Source of the DNA: Streptomyces sp. CB02056
GTDB lineage: Bacteria > Actinomycetota > Actinomycetes > Streptomycetales > Streptomycetaceae
NCBI RefSeq assembly: GCF_001905545.1
Contig: NZ_LIPD01000007.1
Location: forward strand, 439,026-503,025
Direction: 5' to 3'
DNA length: 64,000 bases
Part shown: one piece after another, positions 8,201 through 15,865 of the stretch
Layout: each line of letters opens with the position of its first letter
Position numbering within the stretch: position 1 is the stretch's first letter
Made by a program: the position numbers and the translations under genes
The notes under the pieces: generated by a model
Told to the model about the DNA's origin: nothing
Seen by the model: the letters and a program-made list of their open reading frames with translations, nothing else
The model's database searches: none

Positions 8201-9168
8201 CCACGGTCGGCGACGGCGCGTTCCTGGCCGACGACACCCTGATCGCCCCGTACGAACTCGGCGGCGGCTGGGTGCGGCTCGGCGAGGCGAAGGTCGGCGA
8301 GCGGGCGTTCCTCGGCAACTCGGGGATGACCGCGCCGGGCCGCTCGGTGCCCAAGCGCGGCCTGGTGGGCGTGCTGTCGGCGACGCCGGCGAAGGCGAAG
8401 AAGGGCGGCTCGTACCTGGGCATGCCGCCGATGCGGCTGCCGCGTTCGGCGGACCTGGCCGACCAGAGCCTGACCTACGAGCCGCCGGCCCGGCTGCTGT
8501 GGGCGCGCGGGCTGGTCGAGGTGGCCCGGCTGGTGCCGGTGCTGGCCTCGGCGGCGCTGGGCCTGCTGACCGCGGCGGCGCTGTCCTGGCTGGCGGCCGG
8601 CTCGCCGCTGACCGCCGCGCTGCTGTCGGGCCTGGTGCTACTGGCGGCCGGCGCCCTGGCCTGCCTGGTCTCGGCCGCCGCCAAGTGGCTGCTGGTCGGG
8701 CGGTTCCGGGCGGTGGAGCACCCGCTGTGGAGCGGCTTCGTGTGGCGCAACGAGCTGGCGGACACCTTCGTGGAGATGCTGGCGGTGCCGTGGCTGGTCG
8801 GCGCGGTGCCGGGCACCCCGGTGCTGAACCTGTGGCTGCGCTCGATCGGCGCGCACGTCGGGCACGGGGTCTGGTGCGAGAGCTACTGGCTGCCGGAGGC
8901 GGACCTGGTCACCCTCGGCGACGGGGTCACCATCAACCGGGGCTGCGTGGTGCAGACGCACCTCTTCCACGACCGGATCATGCGGATGGATACTGTGGTC
9001 CTCCGCGAGGGCGCCACCCTGGGCCCGGGCGGCATCGTGCTGCCCGGCAGCACGGTGGGCGCGCGCAGCACGCTGGGCCCGGCCTCGCTGGTGATGCGCG
9101 CCGAGTCCGTCCCCGCCGACACGCGGTGGCTGGGCAACCCGATCGAGGCGTGGCAGAGCACGCCGTGA
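5206..9168 (+). CDS. Pls-type single-module NRPS (epsilon-poly-amino-acid synthetase family)
   Basis: A 1320-residue protein, about the size of poly-lysine synthetase Pls. An adenylation domain spans about residues 60-535 (I-I-F-T-S-G-S-T-G-K at 189, N-T-Y-G-P-T-E at 328, K517). A carrier domain follows, with Ser572 in G-G-G-S. After that come about six membrane helices in three pairs alternating with three left-handed beta-helix acyltransferase-like domains, the Pls C1-C3 layout. No condensation or thioesterase domain is present. By-eye specificity residues D241, A242, E245, S284, I305, G307, T329, V337, V338, K517 resemble lysine-activating codes. ATG 5206 follows GAGGACGAGGAG; the N-terminus has a Pro/His/Ala-rich repeat. 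Its stop overlaps the M1 peptidase start. The likely product is a short or long isopeptide chain of lysine or another basic amino acid, made at the membrane, but the family also has members of unproven product. Confidence 0.85.
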   Translation: MTAEPSYPEQYPTPPQDPTPHADPVQGSTPHAEPAQAPVPQAEPALALFPGRPAAAPRTLVDVLDATVSAHPDEPALDDGRTVLSYRALAAEVEQLRRRLAAAGIGPGDRVGVRVPSGTNDLYVSILAVLAAGAAYVPVDAEDPDERAELVFGEAAVAAVLGAGRGLATTGERAPALERRPTPADDAWIIFTSGSTGKPKGVAVTHHNAAAFVDAEAALFLQEEPIGPGDRVMAGLSVAFDASCEEMWLAWRHGACLVPVPRSQVRSGADLGPWLAEQEITVVSTVPTLAALWPAEALNEVRLLIFGGEACPPELVQRLVTEGRELWNTYGPTEATVVACAALLTGEGPVRIGLPLDGWDLAVVDEAGLPVAPGGTGQLVIGGVGLARYLDPEKDAEKYAPLPSLGWERAYRSGDLVQADPAGLLFLGRTDEQIKLGGRRIELGEVDAALQALPGVAGAAAAVRTARGGNQLLVGYLVVQDGFDREQAVERLRAELPAALVPLLATVEALPTRTSGKVDRAALPWPLPELENAGPGEELYGTEAWLAEQWSEILGVRVGGPRDDFFAIGGGSLAAARLTTLLRTRYPSAAVLDIYQHPTLRKLARHLERSAGESAEARTVALVPTRAKLLQLLLLVPLFTVVGLRWTVALLAAGNLLTHLGDYPWAPTASWWWVGAGALALYTPAGRLAVAAGGARLLLRGVRPGSHPRGGSVHLRLWTAERLAELSGADSLSGAWLTRYARALGAKVGPEVDLHSLPPVTGMLKLGRGCAVEAEVDLCGYWLDGDRLLIGQVKIGSGAVVGTRSTLLPGARVGKRAQVAAGSSVTGQVPTGQRWGGAPAVKLGRTERAWPKERPARRARWASLYGASGAVLGLLPALPALAALAVLSRFVDQGAALGPALGGALLGLLPATLAFGAVYAAQLVVLVRLLSTGLVPGTHPLHGRVGWQAWTVTQLMDRAREVLFPLYAGLVTPLWLRTLGMRVGRGAEVSTVLALPSLTTVGDGAFLADDTLIAPYELGGGWVRLGEAKVGERAFLGNSGMTAPGRSVPKRGLVGVLSATPAKAKKGGSYLGMPPMRLPRSADLADQSLTYEPPARLLWARGLVEVARLVPVLASAALGLLTAAALSWLAAGSPLTAALLSGLVLLAAGALACLVSAAAKWLLVGRFRAVEHPLWSGFVWRNELADTFVEMLAVPWLVGAVPGTPVLNLWLRSIGAHVGHGVWCESYWLPEADLVTLGDGVTINRGCVVQTHLFHDRIMRMDTVVLREGATLGPGGIVLPGSTVGARSTLGPASLVMRAESVPADTRWLGNPIEAWQSTP

Positions 9169-10541
9169 CCACCTCCCCGTCCCCCCGTCCCGGCCCGCAG
9201 GAAGCGCACGTCCCCGTGAAGCCCAAGCACGTCCCAGCGGCCGCCGGCGCCCCGGACCCGTACTTCCCGAACAGCGGCGACCACCGCTACCGGGTGCACC
9301 GCTACGAGCTGGCGCTGGACTACCGGCCCGGGCCCAACCGGCTGGCCGGCTCGGCCCGGCTGAGCGCGGTCGCGGACGCGGCGCTGGCGGAGTTCGCGCT
9401 CGACCTGGCCGAGTTCCGGATCGGCCGGGTGCTGGTCGACGGCAAGGCCGCCCGCTACACCCACCGCGGCGGCAAGCTGCGGATCCGCCCCGCCAGGGCG
9501 CTCGCGCCGGGCGCGGCGTTCACCGTCGAGGTGCACTACGCGGGCAACCCGCGCCCGGTGCGCAGCCCGTGGGGCGGCCTGGGCTGGGAGGAGCTGACCG
9601 AGGGCGCGCTGGTGGCGAGCCAGCCGGTCGGCGCGCCGTCCTGGTTCCCGTGCAACGACCGCCCCGCCGACAAGGCGACCTACCAGCTGGCGCTCACCAC
9701 GCCGTCCCCGTTCACGGTGGTGGCGAGCGGCCGGCTGCTGACCCGCACCACCCGGGCGTCCAGCACCACCTGGGTGTACGAGCAGAGCGCGCCGACCCCG
9801 ACGTACCTGGTGACGGTGTCGATCGGGCACTACCGGCCGGTGCCGCTGGCGGTGCGCCCGGCGGTGCCGCAGACCGGCTACGTGCCGGAGCGGCTGGCCG
9901 CCGCCTTCGCCCGGGACTTCGCCCGGCAGCCGGAGATGGCGGCGTACTTCGGCGAGGTCTTCGGCCCGTACCCGTTCGGCGAGTACGCGGTGGTCGTCGC
10001 GGACGAGGAGCTGGACGTCCCGGTGGAGGCGCAGGGCGTCGCCACCTTCGGCACCAACCACCTCGGCGGCGGCTGGGAGCGCGAGCGGCTGATCGCCCAC
10101 GAGCTGGCCCACCAGTGGTTCGGCAACAGCGTCACCATCGCCGACTGGCGGCACATCTGGCTCAACGAGGGCTTCGCCAAGTACGCGGAGTGGCTCTGGT
10201 CCGAGCACGCCGGCGGCCCGGGCGCGGCCGTGCACGCCGCCGCCGCGCACCGGCTGCTGGCCGGGCTGCCGCAGGACCTGCCGCTCGGCGACCCGGGCCG
10301 CAGGCTGATGTTCGACGACCGGCTGTACCAGCGCGGCGGGCTGGTGGTGCACGCGCTGCGGCGGGCGCTCGGCGACGACGCGTTCTTCGCGATGCTGCGG
10401 GACTGGACGGGCGCCAACCGGCACGGCGTGGTCGCCACCGCCGACCTGCGCGCGCACGCCGCCCGGTACACCGCCGCGCCGCTCGGCCCGCTCTTCGAGG
10501 CCTGGCTGGAGCGGCCGGAACTGCCGCCGCTGCCGGGCTGA
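9165..10541 (+). CDS. M1-family zinc aminopeptidase, cytoplasmic, coupled to the Pls-like gene
   Basis: A 458-residue metallopeptidase. The zinc site H-E-L-A-H (312-316) with Glu335, 18 residues on, is intact, and an N-terminal beta domain (residues 40-220) precedes it. The exopeptidase loop reads V-E-A-Q-G-V-A-T-F rather than G-A-M-E-N, as in a bacterial M1 subgroup. No signal peptide is visible. GTG 9165 overlaps the synthetase TGA by two bases, so the two proteins are made together; an alternative GTG lies at 9215. Poly-lysine producers are known to carry zinc exopeptidases that degrade the polymer, so turnover or self-protection is a reasonable inference here, not shown. A secreted paralogue sits at 48143. 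Confidence 0.9.
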   Translation: MTTSPSPRPGPQEAHVPVKPKHVPAAAGAPDPYFPNSGDHRYRVHRYELALDYRPGPNRLAGSARLSAVADAALAEFALDLAEFRIGRVLVDGKAARYTHRGGKLRIRPARALAPGAAFTVEVHYAGNPRPVRSPWGGLGWEELTEGALVASQPVGAPSWFPCNDRPADKATYQLALTTPSPFTVVASGRLLTRTTRASSTTWVYEQSAPTPTYLVTVSIGHYRPVPLAVRPAVPQTGYVPERLAAAFARDFARQPEMAAYFGEVFGPYPFGEYAVVVADEELDVPVEAQGVATFGTNHLGGGWERERLIAHELAHQWFGNSVTIADWRHIWLNEGFAKYAEWLWSEHAGGPGAAVHAAAAHRLLAGLPQDLPLGDPGRRLMFDDRLYQRGGLVVHALRRALGDDAFFAMLRDWTGANRHGVVATADLRAHAARYTAAPLGPLFEAWLERPELPPLPG

Positions 10542-10635
10542 TCCGGCGACCGGGCCCGGCCTGATCCGGTCACCGGGCCCGGGCGCGGGATTATTGGGTC
10601 GGCGTCGCGGCCGGGCTGGACTACTGTCCGTGCAC

Positions 10636-12039
10636 ATGTCGATGAGTCCAGAAGCCCACATGACCGACCTCCCCTCCGAGCTGCTGCCCGCCACCCGCCG
10701 AGCCCTGCTGCACCGGCTCGCCGTCGCCCAGGCCGAGGGGCGCACGCCCTCGATGGTCGCCGGGGTGCTGCGCGACGGGCGGCCGGTGTGGAGCGGCGCC
10801 CGCAGCATGGTCGACGGGCACGCGCCGACCCCGGACGTCCAGTACCGGATCGGCTCGCTCACCAAGACCTTCGTCGCCGTGCTGGTGATGCGGCTGCGCG
10901 ACGAGGGCCTGCTCGACCTCGCCGACCCGCTCTCCCGCCACCTGCCCGGCACCCCCGCCGACGACGCGACCGTCGTCCAACTGCTCGCGCACTCCTCCGG
11001 CCTGACCGCCGAGACCCCCGGCCCGTGGTGGGAGCGGACCGAGGGCTCGCTGCGCCCCGGCCTCGACGACGTCCTGGAGGCCGACCGGCCGCTGAAGCAC
11101 CCCGCCGGGCGGGTGCACCACTACTCCAACCCCGGCTACGCGCTGCTCGGCGCCCTGGTCGCGAAGCTGCGCGGCGAGCCCTGGGGCGAGGTGCTGCGCC
11201 GCGAGGTGCTGGCCCCGCTCGGCATGGACCGCACCACGCTGCTGCCCGAGCACCCGCACGCCGGGGGCTTCGCCGTCCACCCCTGGGCCGACGTCATGCT
11301 GCCCGAGCCGCTCACCGACACCGGGCTGATGGCGCCGGCCGGCCAACTCTGGTCCACCATCGCCGACCTGGCCCGCTGGGCGGCCTTCCTGACGGCCGGC
11401 GACGACAGGGTGCTGTCCGCCGACACCGTCGCCGAGATGCGCCGCCCGGCCGTCGCCCCGGACGACGCCGAGTGGACCAGCGGCTACGGCCTCGGCCTGC
11501 AACTGCGCCGCGACGAGGGCCGGCTGCTGTACGGGCACACCGGCTCGATGCCCGGCTTCACCGCGGGCCTGTGGATCAGCGAGACCGACGGCCTGGCCGC
11601 GTACGCCCTCTCCAACGCCACCAGCGGTGCCAGCGCCGCGTCGCTGGCCGCCGAGTTGATCGCGCTCACCGCCGACCTGGAGCCCCGGCTGCCCGAACCG
11701 TGGCGCCCGCTCGCCGAGGTGGACGCGGAGCTGCTGGAGCTCACCGGTCCCTGGTACTGGGGCGCCGCGCCGGCCGCCCTGCGGCTGAGGCCCGGGCGGG
11801 TGCTGGAGCTCGCCCCGCTCACCGGCCGCGGCCGGGGCTCGCGCTTCCGGCCCGAGGCGGACGGCACCTGGACCGGTGTGGAGAACTACTACGCGGGCGA
11901 GACCCTGCGGGTGGTCCGCCACCCCGACGGCACGGTCAGCCACCTCGACGTCGGCTCCTTCGTCTACACCCGCGAGCCGTACGGCCCGGCCGGCGCCGTC
12001 CCGGGCGGGGTCGACCCGGAGGGCTGGCGGGCGTTCTGA
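10636..12039 (+). CDS. Serine hydrolase of the beta-lactamase/D-Ala-D-Ala carboxypeptidase fold
   Basis: A 467-residue class C beta-lactamase-like protein. The nucleophile motif S-L-T-K is at residues 74-77 and the tyrosine motif Y-S-N near 163. The G-H-T-G segment around residue 300 takes the place of the K-T-G box. No signal peptide is visible, so it is probably an intracellular esterase or peptidase rather than a true beta-lactamase. TACTGT at 10622-10627 would place the transcript start at about 10634, next to ATG 10636, and no ribosome site is seen, so a leaderless message is likely. GTG 10630 and ATG 10642 or 10660 are alternative starts. It follows the M1 gene in the same direction after a 94-base gap. 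Confidence 0.85.
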   Translation: MSMSPEAHMTDLPSELLPATRRALLHRLAVAQAEGRTPSMVAGVLRDGRPVWSGARSMVDGHAPTPDVQYRIGSLTKTFVAVLVMRLRDEGLLDLADPLSRHLPGTPADDATVVQLLAHSSGLTAETPGPWWERTEGSLRPGLDDVLEADRPLKHPAGRVHHYSNPGYALLGALVAKLRGEPWGEVLRREVLAPLGMDRTTLLPEHPHAGGFAVHPWADVMLPEPLTDTGLMAPAGQLWSTIADLARWAAFLTAGDDRVLSADTVAEMRRPAVAPDDAEWTSGYGLGLQLRRDEGRLLYGHTGSMPGFTAGLWISETDGLAAYALSNATSGASAASLAAELIALTADLEPRLPEPWRPLAEVDAELLELTGPWYWGAAPAALRLRPGRVLELAPLTGRGRGSRFRPEADGTWTGVENYYAGETLRVVRHPDGTVSHLDVGSFVYTREPYGPAGAVPGGVDPEGWRAF

Positions 12040-12444
12040 GCGGCGCGCCGCTCTCGTCACGACAGCGGTACGTCGGATCGTCACGACGGCGACGTGACGC
12101 GAGCGGCGTGACGGCGCGATCGTGACGACAGCGGCGTGACAGCAGCCGCGTGACGACCGCGGGGTCGCGACAACGGGGGCGTGCGGTGCGGCCGTACGCC
12201 CCCGTGGTGCGTGTTGTCCACCCCCCGCGAACGAGCGCCCGGTGCCGGGCAGATGACCGCCGGGCCACGGGTGGTGCCATTCAACAGGTGCACATCTGCG
12301 GTCCTCCGGGCCGCAACATGAATGCCAACCGATTCGGAGAGAAACACGGGGACCGGTTCGCGTCCATGCCCAACCGCCTGCGGACCGGGACGGTGCCCTG
12401 GTGATCCACGGCACCGCCGATCGTGCTGCCCTGGAGGGTCCGCC
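12040..12444. other. Intergenic region with 14-bp tandem repeat
   Basis: This 405-base gap begins with a 14-bp tandem repeat (12079-12162, plus a degenerate copy from 12055). The remainder is promoter-like sequence leading to the OlsB-like gene. I see no convincing gene. Confidence 0.6.
12055..12162. repeat. 14-bp tandem repeat, six regular units plus one degenerate
   Basis: Six consecutive 14-base units fill 12079-12162. Each starts with CGTGAC or, for the first, CGTCAC, as in CGTGACGACAGCGG at 12121-12134. A further copy begins at 12055 and is followed by ten extra bases. The array begins 15 bases after the serine hydrolase stop codon. Successive units keep the CGTGAC core while the other eight bases drift, so the array is not a recent slippage product. 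Confidence 0.8.
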
Positions 12445-13281
12445 ATGACCACCGTCCCCACGTACGCTCCGTCCGCAGTCACCACCACCCACGACGCCCC
12501 GGCGGTCCCCGCGCCCCGCCCCCACCGGCCCGCCGCCCCGGCCTCGTACACCGTCTCCCTCGCCCGCGACGAGGACGACGTGCGCGCCGCCCAGCGGCTG
12601 CGCCACCAGGTCTTCGGCACCGAGCTGGGCGCCGAACTGCACAGCCCGGTCGCGGGCCTGGACGTCGACCCCTTCGACGAGTTCTGCGACCACCTGCTGG
12701 TCCGCGAGGGCGAGCAGGGAACCGTCGTCGGCACCTACCGGCTGCTGCGCCCCGAGGCCGCGCGCCGGGCCGGACGGCTGTACTCCGACGGCGAGTTCGA
12801 CCTCTCCGCGCTCGCGCCGGTCCGCCCCGGCCTGGTCGAGCTCGGGCGCTCCTGCATCCACCCGGACCACCGGGGCAACGGCGCCGTCATCAACCTGATG
12901 TGGGGCGGCATCGCGCGCTACCTGGCCGACACCGGCAACACCTGGGTCGGCGGCTGCTGCTCGATCGAGCTGGCGGACGGCGGCGCCACCGCGGCCCGGG
13001 TCTGGGACACCGTCAGCGCCAAGCACCTGGCGCCCGAGGAGTACCGGGTCACCCCGCACCGTCCCTGGGACGCCACCGGGGTGGCGCGCGCCGAGCGGGG
13101 CGCGCTGCCGGCCCTGCTCCGCGGCTACCTGCGGCTCGGCGCCTGGGTCTGCGGCGCGCCCGCGTACGACCCGGACTTCGACTGCGCCGACCTGTACGTG
13201 CTGCTGTCGCTGGAGCGCACCGACCCGCGCTACCTGCGGCACTTCCTGTCCGGCGGACCCGCCTCGGGCGCCTCGTCGTGA
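12445..13281 (+). CDS. olsB: OlsB-like N-acyltransferase (hemolysin-type GNAT fold)
   Basis: A 278-residue protein with the Acetyltransf_5 (OlsB/hemolysin-like) pattern: R-H-Q-V-F near residue 53, the acidic D-V-D-P-F-D-E-F-C-D-H, T-Y-R-L-L, and E-L-G-R-S-C-I-H-P-D-H-R near 132. OlsB moves a 3-hydroxyacyl group from ACP to the alpha-amino group of ornithine, or a similar amino acid, making the lyso-form of an amino-acid lipid. The first 35 residues are Pro/Ala-rich and variable. ATG 12445 has GGAGGG upstream (12433-12438). Its stop overlaps the start of the PlsC-like gene, the classic OlsB-OlsA arrangement. The amino acid is not proven; lysine is worth considering given the nearby Pls-like gene. 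Confidence 0.8.
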   Translation: MTTVPTYAPSAVTTTHDAPAVPAPRPHRPAAPASYTVSLARDEDDVRAAQRLRHQVFGTELGAELHSPVAGLDVDPFDEFCDHLLVREGEQGTVVGTYRLLRPEAARRAGRLYSDGEFDLSALAPVRPGLVELGRSCIHPDHRGNGAVINLMWGGIARYLADTGNTWVGGCCSIELADGGATAARVWDTVSAKHLAPEEYRVTPHRPWDATGVARAERGALPALLRGYLRLGAWVCGAPAYDPDFDCADLYVLLSLERTDPRYLRHFLSGGPASGASS

Positions 13282-14099
13282 GCGTCTGGCTGCCCACCGC
13301 GACCTGCCGGCCCGAGACCTGCCTGGCCGACGTCCCGCCGAGGGTCTCCCACCCCCGGCGGGCGCTGCGGCTGACGGCCTGTCTGGCGGCGGTGCTGGCC
13401 GGGGTCGTGCTCCTCCCGCCGGTCCGGCTGCTCCCGGACCGCGCCCGGAACCGGCTGGCCCGGCTCTGGGCCCGGGTCGTGCTGCGCACCCTCGGGGTGA
13501 CGGTCCACCTCGCCGGGCCCGACGGCTGGGGGCCCGGCGCGGACGGCGGGGTGCTGGTGGTGGCCAACCACGTGTCCTGGCTGGACATACCGCTGCTCGC
13601 CGCCGGGCGGCCGGGCCGGTCGCTGGCCAAGACCGAGGTCCGGAAGTGGCCGGTGCTCGGACCGCTGATCGCCTTGGGCGGCACCGTCTTCCTGGACCGC
13701 GACCGGCTGCGGACGCTGCCGGACACCGTCGCGACGGTGGCCGAGGTGCTGCGCTCCGGCCACCCGGTGATCGTCTTCCCGGAGGGGTCGACCTGGTGCG
13801 GGCGGGAGAGCGGCCGGTTCCGGCCCGCGCTGTTCCAGGCTGCGGTGGAGGCGGGTGCCGACGTCCAGCCGGTGACGATCCGCTACCGGCTGGCGGACGG
13901 ACGGCCGACCAGCGTGCCCGCCTTCATCGGGGACGACGGACTGCTCACCTCGCTCGCCCGGGTGGTCGCGGCCCGCGGGCTGGTCGCCGACGTGACCTTC
14001 CTGCCGCCGATACCGCCGCCCGGGCCCCGGCCCGGCCGGGCGGGCGCCCGGCGCGAACTGGCCCGCACGGCGCAGGCGGCGGTGGAAGGGATCCGCTGA
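13278..14099 (+). CDS. OlsA/PlsC-like lysophospholipid acyltransferase
   Basis: A 273-residue 1-acylglycerol-3-phosphate-O-acyltransferase family protein. The catalytic H-x4-D motif is N-H-V-S-W-L-D (His98, Asp103) and the glycerophosphate-binding motif is F-P-E-G-S-T near residue 167. One N-terminal membrane helix lies at about residues 34-52. GTG 13278 overlaps the TGA of the OlsB-like gene by two bases, so the two are coupled. In the ornithine-lipid pathway this enzyme esterifies the 3-hydroxy group of the lyso-lipid with a second fatty acid at the membrane. A general phospholipid role cannot be excluded, but the overlap argues for the amino-acid lipid role. Confidence 0.85.
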   Translation: MSVWLPTATCRPETCLADVPPRVSHPRRALRLTACLAAVLAGVVLLPPVRLLPDRARNRLARLWARVVLRTLGVTVHLAGPDGWGPGADGGVLVVANHVSWLDIPLLAAGRPGRSLAKTEVRKWPVLGPLIALGGTVFLDRDRLRTLPDTVATVAEVLRSGHPVIVFPEGSTWCGRESGRFRPALFQAAVEAGADVQPVTIRYRLADGRPTSVPAFIGDDGLLTSLARVVAARGLVADVTFLPPIPPPGPRPGRAGARRELARTAQAAVEGIR

Positions 14100-14175
14100 C
14101 CTCGCACGACCTCCTGTGACCTTCCCGGCCTTCCGCGACCTCCCGCGACCTCCTGACAGCACCTCACCGGTCGGC

Positions 14176-15741
14176 TCAGGCGACGCCCGCCCCGGCCAGG
14201 TCCTCCGGCCGCGGCTCTTCGGAGGCCGCCGGGGCGAGCGGGCGGGCCCGGCCGACCAGGACGGCGACCAGGACCGCGGTGACGGCGAGCGCGGCCGAGC
14301 CGCAGCGCAGCGCGAGGTGGATGCCGTCGACGAAGGCCCCGTCCACCGCCTGGCGCACCGGCTCGGGCAGTGCGCCGGCCGCGCCGCCACCGCCGTGGGC
14401 CGCACTGGTCGGCGCGTCCGCGATCGGGCCGACGGCCTCCGGCGGGACGCCGAGCCGGTGCAGGGCCGAGGTCAACCCGTCGGTCATCCGGTTGGTCAGG
14501 ACGGCGCCGAGCACCGCGATCCCGAGCACGCCGCCGAGCTCGCGCAGGGTGTTGACGGTCGCCGAGGCCATCCCGGTCTGCGCCGGGGCGACCCGCTGGA
14601 GCACCGCGACCGAGACCGGGGTGAAGGTCAGCCCCATGCCGAAGCCCATCGTGAACAGCGTCCACAGGTACTCCGGGTAGCGGGCGTGGTCGCCGTACAG
14701 CGACAGCCCGCCGAGACCGAGCGCGCACAGCGCGAGGCCCAGCACCATCGGCGGCCGGGGGCCGTACCGGGCGGCGAACCGGCCGGACAGCGGCCCGGCG
14801 ACCACCAGCATCGCGGTCATCGCCAGCCCGGCGTACCCCGCGCCGGACGGGGACCAGCCGAGCACGCCCTGCATCATCAGCGGCAGGAAGAACAGCGCCC
14901 CGAACATCCCGAAGCTCACCATGAACCCGCTGAGCAGCGCGCCGCTCAACGCGCCGTCCCGGAACAGCCGCAGCTCCAGCATCGGCTCGGCCAGGCGCAG
15001 TTCGAGCAGCAGGAAGGCGGCCAGCAGGACGACGGCGGCAGCGCCGCAGCCGGTCACCCGGGGGTCGGTCCAGCCTCGCGTGGGGCCCTCGATCAAGGCG
15101 TAGACGAGCAGGCCGAGGCCCGCCGCCGAGAGCGCGAACCCGCCGAAGTCGATCCGCCGGGGGCGCGGCGGGATCTCCGGGAGGACCTTGGCGGCGAGCA
15201 GGACGCCGGCCACGCCGATCGGCACGTTGATCCAGAACACGCTGGCCCAGCCGAAGTGTTCGACCAGCGGGCCGCCGATCACCGGGCCGATCGAGAGGCC
15301 GATCGCGGACACCCCGGACCACACGCCGATCGCCTTGGCCCGCTCGCGCTCGTCGGTGAACACGTGCCCCAGCAGGGTCAGGCTGCCGGGGGTGAGCAGC
15401 GCGGCCCCGACCCCCTGGACCATCCGGCCCGCGACCAGCACGCCGATCGTTCCGGCGAGCGCGGCCACGGCGGAGCCGAGCGTGAACAGGCCGAGCCCCA
15501 GTACGAACATCCGGGTACGGCCGTGGCGGTCGCCCAGCGCGCCGCCGGTCAGGACGAGTGCCGCGTAGATCAGGCTGTAGCCCTCCGCGACCCACTGGAG
15601 ACCGCTGATCCCGGCGTCCAGCTCCTGCCCGATGCGGGGCAGGGCGACATTGACGACGACGTTGTCCAGCATGGCCATGAACATGGCGATGCAGAGCGTG
15701 AGCAGCGCGAGCCGTTTGCGGCGGGCGCTCGACTTCTCCAT
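14176..15741 (-). CDS. MFS drug efflux transporter, DHA2 (14-TM) family
   Basis: A 521-residue transporter with 14 predicted membrane helices. It has the DHA2 motif C segment (G-P-V-I-G-G-P-L near residue 150) and motif A (G-G-A-L-G-D-R-H-G-R). The opening R-L-A-L-L-T-L-C-I-A-M-F-M-A-M-L-D is typical of the EmrB/QacA group. ATG 15741 follows GGAAGG; an upstream in-frame ATG at 15759 lacks a site. It is divergent from a TetR gene, with two operator-like palindromes between them, so it is probably repressed until its substrate binds the regulator. The substrate is unknown; family members export hydrophobic drugs in exchange for protons. Confidence 0.92.
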   Translation of the reverse strand: MEKSSARRKRLALLTLCIAMFMAMLDNVVVNVALPRIGQELDAGISGLQWVAEGYSLIYAALVLTGGALGDRHGRTRMFVLGLGLFTLGSAVAALAGTIGVLVAGRMVQGVGAALLTPGSLTLLGHVFTDERERAKAIGVWSGVSAIGLSIGPVIGGPLVEHFGWASVFWINVPIGVAGVLLAAKVLPEIPPRPRRIDFGGFALSAAGLGLLVYALIEGPTRGWTDPRVTGCGAAAVVLLAAFLLLELRLAEPMLELRLFRDGALSGALLSGFMVSFGMFGALFFLPLMMQGVLGWSPSGAGYAGLAMTAMLVVAGPLSGRFAARYGPRPPMVLGLALCALGLGGLSLYGDHARYPEYLWTLFTMGFGMGLTFTPVSVAVLQRVAPAQTGMASATVNTLRELGGVLGIAVLGAVLTNRMTDGLTSALHRLGVPPEAVGPIADAPTSAAHGGGGAAGALPEPVRQAVDGAFVDGIHLALRCGSAALAVTAVLVAVLVGRARPLAPAASEEPRPEDLAGAGVA

Positions 15742-15762
15742 GGGTTCCCTTCCGATCATGAG

Positions 15763-15819
15763 CCCCTAACAGTGTTAGGGGTCGACGTGACAGCCACAGA
15801 GTGCACCTAACGGTGTTAG
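15763..15819. promoter_or_regulatory. Two TetR operator candidates between MFS and TetR genes
   Basis: The first is CCCCTAAC-agt-GTTAGGGG (15763-15781, 8-base arms). The second is CTAAC-ggt-GTTAG (15807-15819). Their centres are 41 bp apart and they share the core CTAAC-N3-GTTAG. They flank the two divergent start regions, as expected for a repressor controlling both directions. Confidence 0.75.
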
Positions 15820-15865
15820 ATTGCAAGCGGGAATCGACCGCACCACCGGAGGCGTCCGCACAGCC

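Noticed and set aside
9165..9224. A translational fusion of the Pls-like protein with the M1 peptidase
   Set aside because: The synthetase frame ends at TGA 9166-9168 and the peptidase lies in another frame with GTG 9165; overlap, not fusion.
10636..12039. Antibiotic-resistance beta-lactamase
   Set aside because: There is no signal peptide and no K-T-G box; an intracellular esterase or peptidase of the same fold is more likely.
12055..12162. CRISPR array
   Set aside because: The repeat period is only 14 bp with no spacers of 30 bp or so, and no cas genes are in the window.
5206..14099. Classical multi-module NRPS cluster
   Set aside because: There is only one A-T module, no condensation, thioesterase or MbtH-like gene, so a single-module Pls-type system fits better.
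14116..15810. Long plus-strand frame antisense to the DHA2 pump
   Set aside because: It mirrors the third-position GC pattern of the pump gene and has no recognisable domain.
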